This document shows, one piece after another, positions 15,931-23,776 of a stretch of DNA of 32,724 bases (the first letter of the stretch is position 1; every line of letters begins with the position of its first letter). The stretch is taken from contig SVTX01000021.1 of assembly GCA_015063545.1 (NCBI GenBank), positions 1 to 32,724 on the forward strand. The letters are read 5' to 3'. The notes beneath the pieces were generated by a model that saw nothing but the letters and a program-made list of their open reading frames with translations, did not search any database and was not told the origin of the DNA. The position numbers and the translations under genes were made by a program. This DNA is from Oscillospiraceae bacterium. Lineage in GTDB: Bacteria; Bacillota; Clostridia; Oscillospirales; CAG-272.

Positions 15931-16482
15931 GCAGCTTTATTGAACGGTTGCGCGCGGTCATGCCGAAAGGTCTCCGCGTGAGGAAAGTCCGGGCTTTGGA
16001 GAGCAGGGTAGCTGATAACGTCAGCCGCAGGTAACTGCCGGGAAAGTGCAACAGAAATAAACCGCCAACACATTTTAGAGCGAGATGGAAGGTTCGATGA
16101 TTTGCCCGTCGCCGTACTCGGTACGGCAGGGTGAATTATTCAAGCTAAATATGCACATAAAAATGAAATCCGTAAGGATTTCTACCTTAGAGAAAAAAGC
16201 GTTGTAATTTCGATTACCTTGTTTTGCTATTTCTCGTGCATATTGTTCCGGCCGTCATAAAATGTATTGGTAAGGATGGAAAGGCGAGGTAAGAGCTCAC
16301 CCACTCCTATGGTAACATAGGTTTGCTGTAAACCCTACTCAAAGCAACACCCTATGGGAAGAACGCTCTCAATTCCGCAAGGATACTGTGGGGTGGCACG
16401 CCGTTTGGCGGAGCCGTGTGGTGACATATGGCAAAGATTGATAACCGTTCCAGACAGAACCCGGCTTACAGATAAAACTGCC
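15931..16482 (+). ncRNA. rnpB: RNase P RNA, type A, with very long P12-position arm
   Basis: The catalytic RNA of RNase P, which cuts the 5' leader from tRNA precursors. Conserved blocks are present in order: GAGGAAAGTCCGGGCT (from about 15978), GTGCAACAGAAATAAACCGCC, GAGGTAAGAGCTCACC, GTAAACCC and, near the 3' end, AGACAGAACCCGGCTTACAG. The terminal P1 helix pairs GCAGCTTTAT (15931-15940) with ATAAAACTGC (16472-16481), with one mismatch. At about 552 nt it is far longer than the usual 350-400. The excess lies between AAACCGCC (ends 16066) and TTGGTAAGG (about 16267), where a short P12 normally sits. That region folds into a branched arm (see findings). A terminator follows at once. Confidence 0.94.
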
Positions 16483-16483
16483 A

Positions 16484-16514
16484 AAAACACGGCTCGAATT
16501 TTGAGCCGTGTTTT
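16484..16514. terminator. Terminator of rnpB, also serving the convergent kinase gene
   Basis: CACGGCTC (16488-16495) pairs with GAGCCGTG (16503-16510), flanked by A- and T-runs that extend the stem and give U-tracts on both strands. It separates rnpB from the convergent histidine kinase gene that ends at 16532. Confidence 0.9.
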
Positions 16515-16531
16515 GCTTTTGTGAACTTTTT

Positions 16532-17638
16532 TTACAAGGGCAATCTTACGGTAAAACACGATCCTTTGTCAATTTCGCTTTCAACCTGTATTTGCCCGCC
16601 CGCAAGAGTTATTATGCGTTTTACGATATTGAGTCCTATGCCGTTACCCGACGTGTGGTGCGAACGGTCTCCCTGATAAAACTTTTCAAAAATATGCTCG
16701 CGGGTCTCGTCCGACATTCCTATTCCGGTATCGGAGACGGCGCATACGATACAGCCGTTGTCTTTAGTTAAGGATATTGTGATCTTTCCGTTTTCGGGGG
16801 TGAAATTTATAGCGTTGGTTATAAGATTTATCCATACGTGGGAGAGCATCTCCTCATTGAATTCATACGAAACATCTTCCAGACAGTCAAGGTCGAATTC
16901 AATATTCTTTTTATCCCACAGGCGCTCCAGAAGTATGATGGAATCACGTATCTGTTCGTCCAGACGGAAGACGGTTTTTTCGCTTACTATCTGTTGGTTT
17001 TCAAGCTTTGTAAGGAGCAGAATATTGGCAGACATATTTGCGAGACGGTCTGATTCTGAGGCTATTATATCGATATATTCGCGTTTTTGTTCCTCGGTCA
17101 GAGCGTCGCTTTGAAGCTGTCTGGCAAATCCCTTTATGGAAACTATGGGAGTTTTGAATTCGTGAGAAAAGTTATTTATAAAATCATTTCTGAAAAGCTC
17201 TATTCCGTCAAGGTCTGATGCCATCTGATTGAAGGTGCGTTCCAATTCTCCGAATTCCGAAATAGTATTTTTTCGGTCTTTTTCATCAACTCTGACCGAA
17301 AAATTGCCTTGCGATATCTCTCTCATTCCGTCCTGCACGTTTTTGATTCGGCTAAGGACAAGCTTGGAGATTATGGCGGAAACGGCGGTTCCTATAATTA
17401 TACATGCCAGACTGAAAGCCGCGGTCATTGGAAGCGCTGATGAATATAACGTATTTCTTATAGCGGGAATAAGACCGAGCAGGGCAAATATAAGAACTGT
17501 AACAGCTGCCGTTGCGGCAATTATCAAAAAAACGATAACTACGAAATAAAATCTGATAGAGTGGCGCGCTTTTATTTTTTTTAGTCCCGGACGCAATTTG
17601 ACGTATCCGGAGATATCTTTTGGCGTTTTTTTGCTCAT
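16532..17638 (-). CDS. Sensor histidine kinase (HAMP, HisKA, HATPase_c)
   Basis: A 368-residue membrane kinase. Two membrane helices (about 31-53 and 69-91) flank a very short outside loop of about 15 residues, so there is no large sensor domain. A HAMP linker (about 92-145) follows, then the dimerisation helix with phospho-acceptor H159 in FSHEFKTP. The ATPase domain has an N-box (NLITNAINF), DTGIGM and GNGIGL. The tiny extracellular loop suggests intramembrane sensing, for example of envelope stress, or a partner protein. The ATG at 17638 overlaps the stop of the response regulator (ATGA), so the two form an operon. The cognate signal is unknown. Confidence 0.93.
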   Translation of the reverse strand: MSKKTPKDISGYVKLRPGLKKIKARHSIRFYFVVIVFLIIAATAAVTVLIFALLGLIPAIRNTLYSSALPMTAAFSLACIIIGTAVSAIISKLVLSRIKNVQDGMREISQGNFSVRVDEKDRKNTISEFGELERTFNQMASDLDGIELFRNDFINNFSHEFKTPIVSIKGFARQLQSDALTEEQKREYIDIIASESDRLANMSANILLLTKLENQQIVSEKTVFRLDEQIRDSIILLERLWDKKNIEFDLDCLEDVSYEFNEEMLSHVWINLITNAINFTPENGKITISLTKDNGCIVCAVSDTGIGMSDETREHIFEKFYQGDRSHHTSGNGIGLNIVKRIITLAGGQIQVESEIDKGSCFTVRLPL

Positions 17639-18312
17639 TTGAGGATTACCGCCTTGTAGCCGAGACCGCGCACTGTGATGATCTCAAAGTCATTGTTATT
17701 TCTGAATCTGTCTCTGAGTCTGCTTATGTGAACGTCAACCGTTCGCTCGTCGCTTTCACTTTCCATATCCCAGATCTCATCCATAAGCTGTCGTCTTGTG
17801 AATATTTTTCCGGGATATGACAGAAGCTTGAAAAGAAGCATAAATTCCTTTTGTGGAAGCTCCAATTCAGCCTCGTCTGACGTACTTACCGTCAGCGAAT
17901 CGTAATGCAGCGCGGTATCTCCAACCGTCAGTTTTCTTTCACTGGCGATTTTTGAGCGTCGGAGCAACGCGCCTACTCTGAGAACCATCTCCTCCTCGTC
18001 GATAGGTTTTGTCATATAGTCGTCCGTACCGAGTATAAAGCCTTTTCGCTTATCAACGGGGGACTGCTTTGCGGTGACCATAAGTATGGGAATGTTGCAG
18101 CCCGACTGTCTTAGTACCTGCGTAAACTCAAAGCCGTCCATACGCGGCATCATTATATCAAGCACGATAAGGTCAACGTGCTTTTTGTCGAGTAATTCGA
18201 GCGCGTCCACTCCGTCAGTTGCGGGAATGGTGGTATAGCCGTACTGCTCAAGCACGGTACACATAAGCTTTCTGGAATTGGTGTCGTCTTCAACGACCAT
18301 TATGTTGAACAT
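17635..18312 (-). CDS. OmpR/PhoB-family response regulator
   Basis: A 225-residue DNA-binding regulator. The receiver domain (1-120) has the acidic pocket E8-D9-D10, phospho-acceptor D52 in LIVLDIMMPRMDG, and K102 in the TKP motif. The C-terminal winged helix (about 130-225) has ERTVDVHISRLRDRF and ends ITVRGLGYKAV, typical of OmpR-type regulators. It is the cognate partner of the downstream kinase. It is divergent from the MoxR/vWA operon across about 250 bases, so it could control that operon, itself, or both. AAGGAG precedes the ATG. A -10-like TATAAT lies at 18357-18362 (complement) without a good -35, as expected for an activator-dependent promoter. Confidence 0.94.
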   Translation of the reverse strand: MFNIMVVEDDTNSRKLMCTVLEQYGYTTIPATDGVDALELLDKKHVDLIVLDIMMPRMDGFEFTQVLRQSGCNIPILMVTAKQSPVDKRKGFILGTDDYMTKPIDEEEMVLRVGALLRRSKIASERKLTVGDTALHYDSLTVSTSDEAELELPQKEFMLLFKLLSYPGKIFTRRQLMDEIWDMESESDERTVDVHISRLRDRFRNNNDFEIITVRGLGYKAVILK

Positions 18313-18430
18313 ATGTTTCTCCTTTCGGAAAGCATCTTACAAATTTTAGTACGTATATTATAGCATCCGAATGTTAACTCAATATCAATTTTTTTGCAAA
18401 AAAGGGTGAATATATAACCCCTATGAATTT

Positions 18431-18447
18431 TGTAAACGAAATGTAAA
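18431..18447. promoter_or_regulatory. Direct repeat TGTAAA-N5-TGTAAA (candidate response-regulator site)
   Basis: TGTAAA at 18431-18436 and at 18442-18447 has an 11-base period (TTTACA-N5-TTTACA on the other strand). OmpR/PhoB-type regulators commonly bind two hexamers one helical turn apart. The site lies 26 bases upstream of the -35 box of the MoxR/vWA operon and about 120 bases upstream of the response-regulator gene. Function is inferred only. Confidence 0.4.
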
Positions 18448-18472
18448 AAAAAATCGCAAAAAACATTTTTTA

Positions 18473-18502
18473 TTGACAGTGCTTACTGACATGTGGTATA
18501 AT
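18473..18502 (+). promoter_or_regulatory. Sigma-A promoter of MoxR/vWA operon
   Basis: TTGACA (18473-18478) and TATAAT (18497-18502) with an 18-base spacer. The start would fall near 18509, about 55 bases before the first ATG. Confidence 0.88.
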
Positions 18503-18563
18503 ACGCACAAGCAATATTTATATGTTATATTATATTGTAATACATTAGAATTCAGAGGACAAA

Positions 18564-20027
18564 ATGGGAGAAGGCTTCAAAAAATTCAAACGAAGGATAA
18601 TCCTGAACACATGGATTCGCAGTATATTGTGCGGAGCATCCTGCGGCCTCGCAGCCGTTGGCGCGACTATGATAGTCGACAAGATCGCGGATATTGGAGT
18701 GCGTTGGACAGTATACGTACTTATATGTGCGGTGGGTATGCTTGCGGCATGGTTCATTTCCTTTTTATTACTGCGACAGAGCAATGGAAAGATATCAAAG
18801 AGATTAGACAGGCAGCTTGGACTGAACGAGAAGGTTCAAACCATGTTGGAGTTTTGCGATGACAGCGGTTGTATCGTTGAGCTTCAGCGAGAGGATACGA
18901 ACAGTAAGCTTGAAGAGTTACCGACAAAAGGGTTTGCGCTCAGGAGAGTATGGGTTGGCATTATTGCTCTTGTGTTATCTGCGGCAGTACTTGTTTTCGG
19001 CATTTTAATGCCGAAAAAGCAACAGGAGGCGCCGTATGATCCTGATTACAACATGAGCGAGTGGCAGACAGTTTCTCTTGAAAATTTGATTCAGTACGTC
19101 AGAAACTCCCGAATGCAAGAGGATGCTAAAGGCCAAACCGTAAAAGAGCTTGAAGGCTTGCTTGCTTCTTTAACGGACGCTACCAAAGAGAGCCAAAAGA
19201 AGGAGCTTGTGGTAGACGTTATAGTAAATATCAAAGAAATCGTGGACAATTATAATGCTTACGGCGAGGTATCGAGCGCTATGCGGGAAAGCAATTTTGA
19301 ACACATGATGCTTCTTTCAGAGGCACTTAATGAGTTCGTGCATCTTCCCAAATCAGATTCGTATGATCAGCTTTCGGATGCGTTAGATTCTGATGATGGG
19401 GTGCAATTGTCCGCTAATATATCGCGTTTTTCACAAGAACTTCAATCCTGTCTCAGAAACTATCAAGACAACAGGAATGCGCCTCTTTTTGTTGTTCTGG
19501 ACGGCATGTATCGCGATATGGAAGATCTTTCTAAAAAGATATCTTCTAACGAATGCTCTGTCGAGACAGGGCGGGCTGACTTGAAGGAATTGTTTTCCAC
19601 AGTGTCGGATGAGTTGCACGTTGTGATGTCTTACGAATATGAAAACGAAAGCACGGGAAATTACGCGGTTTCCGAGCTGATGAGGATATTTGGAATAACC
19701 GACAGTGATTTACCTGCCACGTCGGAAAAGGATGAAGAATCTCCCGGTCTTGTCGATGACGAAAAGAATGAGGATGAGGACAAGGAAGACGACGATGACA
19801 AGGAGCTTTCTGATGGCGGCATCGGAACGGGCGAGCTCATATTTGGAAGCGATGACATCATATATCATCCCGATGATGAGGCCTACGTTATGTACGGCGA
19901 GGTACTTAACGATTACTATTTAAAGAAAATATATGAGAAATTGATTGACGGTAACGTCTCGGATGAAATGAGAGACTATATAAACAATTACCTCGACATG
20001 CTGATTGACGGATCGGCGAGGGACTAA
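18564..20027 (+). CDS. Three-helix membrane protein at head of MoxR/vWA operon, unknown function
   Basis: A 487-residue protein not matched to a named family with certainty. Two helices (about 17-38 and 47-70) form a hairpin, followed by the motif ISKRLDRQLGLNEKVQTMLE (about 77-96) and a third helix (about 128-149). The remaining ~335 residues are outside the helices. They are mainly helical, with a strongly acidic low-complexity stretch (about 390-420, DDEKNEDEDKEDDDDKE) and a C-terminal helical end (DYYLKKIYEKLIDGNVSDEMRDY...). A similar layout (membrane hairpin, LD..LGL..R motif, long helical part) occurs in DUF4175-like proteins beside MoxR genes, but this link is inference. GAGGA precedes the ATG, and moxR follows 22 bases after the stop. 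Confidence 0.8.
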   Translation: MGEGFKKFKRRIILNTWIRSILCGASCGLAAVGATMIVDKIADIGVRWTVYVLICAVGMLAAWFISFLLLRQSNGKISKRLDRQLGLNEKVQTMLEFCDDSGCIVELQREDTNSKLEELPTKGFALRRVWVGIIALVLSAAVLVFGILMPKKQQEAPYDPDYNMSEWQTVSLENLIQYVRNSRMQEDAKGQTVKELEGLLASLTDATKESQKKELVVDVIVNIKEIVDNYNAYGEVSSAMRESNFEHMMLLSEALNEFVHLPKSDSYDQLSDALDSDDGVQLSANISRFSQELQSCLRNYQDNRNAPLFVVLDGMYRDMEDLSKKISSNECSVETGRADLKELFSTVSDELHVVMSYEYENESTGNYAVSELMRIFGITDSDLPATSEKDEESPGLVDDEKNEDEDKEDDDDKELSDGGIGTGELIFGSDDIIYHPDDEAYVMYGEVLNDYYLKKIYEKLIDGNVSDEMRDYINNYLDMLIDGSARD

Positions 20028-20049
20028 GAAAGAAAAGAGGACAAGAAAA

Positions 20050-21039
20050 ATGGAAAATATTGAAGCAGTAAAGAATTTTAGCGAACAGGTTGCCAAAATA
20101 AAAAGCGAGCTTCGCATGGACGTTGTAGGTCAGGATGACGTAGTGGAAAACGTTATAGTAGCTATTATAGCAGGCGGAAATGTTCTTCTTGAGGGCGTTC
20201 CCGGAGTAGGTAAGACGAGACTTGTTCGTTCACTCAGCAAGGTTCTCAGCCTGCCTTTCTCGCGTATTCAGTTTACACCCGACCTTATGCCCTCGGATAT
20301 TACAGGTACGAATATAATCGAAAAAGACGAAAACGGAAGAATGAGAACTGTGTTCCAGAGAGGTCCTATATTTGCGAATCTCGTGCTTGCGGATGAGATC
20401 AACAGAGCCACACCGAAAACACAGTCTGCGATGCTTGAGGTAATGCAGGAGCATAAGATAACCGTTGCGAATCAGACGTACAAGTTGGAAGAACCCTTTT
20501 TCGTGCTTGCTACGGAAAACCCTGTTGAGCAGGACGGTACCTATCCGCTTCCCGAAGCGCAGATGGACAGATTTACCTTTAAGCTCATCATGAAGTTCCC
20601 CGGAAACGATGAACTCGTAGACATCGTAAAAATGACACAGATCACAATGGATGAGACGGCAGAGGCGGTTATTGACGGTAATACCATCCTGGCGATGAGA
20701 CAGCTGGCATCCGAAGTACCTGTGATAGACGATGTTCTTTATTATGCGATCAACCTTGTATCGGGAACTCATGCGGAAATAGACAAAGCAAGCGATACAG
20801 CCAAAAAGTACATAAAGTACGGAGCGTCTCCCCGTGCTGCCCAAGCTCTTATCACTTGCGCAAAGGTGCGAGCTCTCATCAACGGAAACTACAATGTGTC
20901 TTACGAGGACATTGATGCGCTTGCAGCTCCTGTTCTCAGACACAGAATCAAGATAAACTATACCGCAGTCAGCGAGCATTTGTCTGTAGATGACGTTATC
21001 GACATGCTCATTAAAGAAAATAAGAAGTCCAAAAAGTAA
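20050..21039 (+). CDS. MoxR-family AAA+ ATPase
   Basis: A 329-residue AAA+ chaperone-like ATPase. It has Walker A G49-VPGVGKT56, the MoxR-typical RIQFTPDLMPSDITG segment (about 72-86), Walker B LVLADEINRA (D115, E116), sensor 1 ATENP and a C-terminal lid. MoxR proteins act with von Willebrand A proteins in the maturation or metal loading of partner proteins. The ATG at 20050 with AGAGGA upstream is preferred over an in-frame start 45 bases earlier inside the previous gene. The DUF58 gene follows after five bases. Confidence 0.95.
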   Translation: MENIEAVKNFSEQVAKIKSELRMDVVGQDDVVENVIVAIIAGGNVLLEGVPGVGKTRLVRSLSKVLSLPFSRIQFTPDLMPSDITGTNIIEKDENGRMRTVFQRGPIFANLVLADEINRATPKTQSAMLEVMQEHKITVANQTYKLEEPFFVLATENPVEQDGTYPLPEAQMDRFTFKLIMKFPGNDELVDIVKMTQITMDETAEAVIDGNTILAMRQLASEVPVIDDVLYYAINLVSGTHAEIDKASDTAKKYIKYGASPRAAQALITCAKVRALINGNYNVSYEDIDALAAPVLRHRIKINYTAVSEHLSVDDVIDMLIKENKKSKK

Positions 21040-21044
21040 ACCAT

Positions 21045-21929
21045 ATGAGTTATTTTGTTATTGACGAGAAATTTTTGCAACAGCTTGAGGCGTTGCAGAT
21101 GCTTGTTAAGAATAACGTGGCGGGGCTTTTTGGCGGTGTGCACAAGAGCAAAAATTTCGGTTCATCCTGCGAATTCGCAGATTATCGGGATTACGTGCCG
21201 GGTGACGATATAACAAAAATAGATTGGAATGCATACGCACGGTTTGAAAAGCTTTATCAAAAGCTTTATCTTGATGAGCGCCAGATGCATACAAGAATAT
21301 ATATTGATGCCAGCCGTTCAATGAATTTTGGAAAGGGAGGCAAGGCGGAGCAGGCAATAAAACTTGCCGCAGCTATAGCTTACCTCTCCATCAATGAAAT
21401 GGACAAGGTATCTGTTTACGTTATTAAGGACAAGCAAATTCATACCGTTATAAACGGAATGGTGGGCAAGGATGCTTATATCAATTCTATTGGAGAGCTT
21501 AATTCTGTTGAGTTTGACGGAGACAGCTATGTAAGTGATGCTATTATTCCTTCAAACGTTGGTTACGGCGATGGAATGTCGGTTATTATTTCCGATTTCC
21601 TTACCGACAATGATTATGAAAACGGTATAAACCATTTGTGCGATAAAAAGAGAGATGTTTTATGCATACAGGTACTTTCGCGTGAGGAGCTTAATCCTCA
21701 GATACGAGGAAAGATGCACTTGTTTGATTCGGAGTCTGCGGATAAATTTTACCGGAAGAACATCACCAGAGATATAGCAAGAGCGTATAAGGACGCGCTT
21801 GAGTATACGATCAACAGAATAAAAAATACGTGTGCAGCAAGAGGTGCGGCATATTTGAACGTTACGGCGGAGGATGATCTTGGTGACATATTCTTTGCCA
21901 AACTTATCGATATGGAGGTGATGAAATGA
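21045..21929 (+). CDS. DUF58 protein (vWA-like MoxR partner)
   Basis: A 294-residue soluble protein. It has the DUF58 signature FADYRDYVPGDDITKIDWNA (about 45-63) followed by AR, and a vWA-like metal-site motif D88-ASRS92. DUF58 proteins are nearly always encoded next to moxR and are thought to be its client or adaptor. Many DUF58 proteins carry N-terminal membrane helices, but this one begins directly at the soluble domain. Its stop overlaps the next start by ATGA, so translation is coupled to the BatA-like protein. Confidence 0.93.
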   Translation: MSYFVIDEKFLQQLEALQMLVKNNVAGLFGGVHKSKNFGSSCEFADYRDYVPGDDITKIDWNAYARFEKLYQKLYLDERQMHTRIYIDASRSMNFGKGGKAEQAIKLAAAIAYLSINEMDKVSVYVIKDKQIHTVINGMVGKDAYINSIGELNSVEFDGDSYVSDAIIPSNVGYGDGMSVIISDFLTDNDYENGINHLCDKKRDVLCIQVLSREELNPQIRGKMHLFDSESADKFYRKNITRDIARAYKDALEYTINRIKNTCAARGAAYLNVTAEDDLGDIFFAKLIDMEVMK

Positions 21930-23776
21930 GTTTTCTTTACCCCATTGGTCTGTTGGGACTTATAGGTATTCCGATACTTATAATCATTTACATCATCAAG
22001 AGCAAGTATACCGAGCAGACTGTCGCTTCCACTTATTTGTGGAGGCTTAGCGAGAAGTTTTTGAAAAGACGCAAGCCACTCGACAAAGTGACCGGTATTA
22101 TCAGCCTGATTTTGCAGATATTGGCGGTTACGCTTATTTCATTGGCATTGGCGCACCCGATAATTACATTGCCCGATTCGGCTACGGAGTATTGCTTTAT
22201 CCTTGACGCATCCGGAAGTATGAATATCGAGGGTAGCGGAGGGAATACACGATTTGAAAATGCCAAGGCGGAGATGCTTTCAAGAATAGACGATGCGGTT
22301 GACGGTAGCGTATATTCGCTCATTTACGTTGGTGGAGACACCCGTATTGTGTTTGAAAAGACATCTGATAAGCAACAGGCGAAAACGCTTATTAATGAGT
22401 TGACGCCGTCTTATCACGAGGAAACGTATTCGGATGCAATAGGTATAGCACAAGGATATTTTGATAAGAATCCCGGTGCTAAGACTTATCTGATTACAGA
22501 CAAGGTATATGCAAGCAAAAAGAATATTGAAATTATCAACGTTTCGGGCGCAGTGGATAATTTTGCTGTTTCTGACGTTACGTATACGTTGCTTGGTGGA
22601 AAACTTACGGTACTTGGAAACGTGACGTCGTATGAATCCGGCGCCAATCTTACGGTTGCGCTTTATCTGGACGGAGCCCAGACGCCGGTGGTATCGGGCA
22701 TGATCGTTGCTGAGGCTGCAATTCCTACGCCGTTTCAGCTAACATATCCCGCTGACGGATTTTCATCAATAAAGATCAAGATCCAGCAGGAAGATGCTTT
22801 TCCGGCGGATGATGAGGTTATCATATACAATGCCGAAAGTGAGCAGTCATATAAGACGCTTCTTGTAAGCGACAGACCGTTTTTCTTTAATTCTGTTTTG
22901 AGCGCCGTCACAAATGCGAGGGTGGATGTAATTTCCACGGAAGATTATACGGGTGATAAGAACGGATACGGACTGTATATTTTCGATTGTTATGAGCCCA
23001 AAGAATTGCCTGTGGACGGCGCAGTATGGTTGGTTAATCCCAGCGGAAGTGTTCCCGAATCCGGATTCAGTGTTCAAGGACAGCTTGAACTCAACGGCGC
23101 TCAGTTGCTTGAGCTTACCGATTCAAGCTCTGCCTTAGCGGCAGAACTGACGTCCGGGGTAGAGGGCAAGGATATTTACATATCCAAGTATATGAAGTGC
23201 GGTATGTACCGTACATTCACGACAATTTTGTCATATCAAAGCAATCCGATCCTTTTTGCGGGCACGAATTCTCACGGAAACAGAGAAGTGGTCTTTGCGT
23301 TTGATCTGCATGATTCCAATATGCCTTTGCTTATGGATTTTGTAGTGCTTATGAAGAATTTGATCGGATATTCTTTCCCTGAGGTAATAGAAGACGTTTC
23401 TTATTACGTTGGGGAAGAGCTTATGGTAAACGTGGTAACTAATTGCGAGAGTGTAAGAGTGGATTCTCCCAGCGGAGAGGTTTCTTACCTTGACATGAGC
23501 GACGGTGTTTGCGAACATCAGCTCGACGAGGTAGGCACGTATAACATAACTTTAATGGTAGGCGGCTCTCCAAGACAGTTCAGCGTTTATTCAGAGGTTC
23601 CGATGGCGGAGAGAGCTCCGTCGGCACTTGCTGACGATATGAGCTTGCAGGGTGAGGCAACGGCAAGCGGCCTCGACGGAGAATTTGATCCTTTGATAAT
23701 TCTTCTCGTTTGTCTTATAGTTATTTTTGCTGCAGATTGGATGGTGTACTGTTATGAAAAATATCAGCTTCGATAA
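21926..23776 (+). CDS. BatA-like membrane protein with vWA domain
   Basis: A 616-residue protein with the BatA-type N-terminus: helix 1 (about 3-24), a short charged segment (VASTYLWRLSEKFLKRRKP), helix 2 (about 54-77), then a vWA domain from about 87 with an intact MIDAS start D94-ASGS98. Beta-rich extracytoplasmic regions follow (about 210-570), and a C-terminal helix (about 586-606) lies near the end. In Bat-type operons such proteins form a membrane complex with MoxR and DUF58 partners. The C-terminus overlaps the next gene by 23 bases. The metal-binding MIDAS is predicted to be functional, since D-x-S-x-S is complete. Confidence 0.88.
   Translation: MSFLYPIGLLGLIGIPILIIIYIIKSKYTEQTVASTYLWRLSEKFLKRRKPLDKVTGIISLILQILAVTLISLALAHPIITLPDSATEYCFILDASGSMNIEGSGGNTRFENAKAEMLSRIDDAVDGSVYSLIYVGGDTRIVFEKTSDKQQAKTLINELTPSYHEETYSDAIGIAQGYFDKNPGAKTYLITDKVYASKKNIEIINVSGAVDNFAVSDVTYTLLGGKLTVLGNVTSYESGANLTVALYLDGAQTPVVSGMIVAEAAIPTPFQLTYPADGFSSIKIKIQQEDAFPADDEVIIYNAESEQSYKTLLVSDRPFFFNSVLSAVTNARVDVISTEDYTGDKNGYGLYIFDCYEPKELPVDGAVWLVNPSGSVPESGFSVQGQLELNGAQLLELTDSSSALAAELTSGVEGKDIYISKYMKCGMYRTFTTILSYQSNPILFAGTNSHGNREVVFAFDLHDSNMPLLMDFVVLMKNLIGYSFPEVIEDVSYYVGEELMVNVVTNCESVRVDSPSGEVSYLDMSDGVCEHQLDEVGTYNITLMVGGSPRQFSVYSEVPMAERAPSALADDMSLQGEATASGLDGEFDPLIILLVCLIVIFAADWMVYCYEKYQLR

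Noticed and set aside
16066..16267. Arm in RNase P RNA considered as an intron or inserted mobile element
   Set aside because: No terminal repeats, target duplication, open reading frame or group I/II core is visible; the ends pair with each other as an extended P12 would.
18473..18862. Open frame starting at TTG 18473
   Set aside because: Its start coincides with the -35 box of a good promoter and it overlaps the 487-residue gene in another frame.
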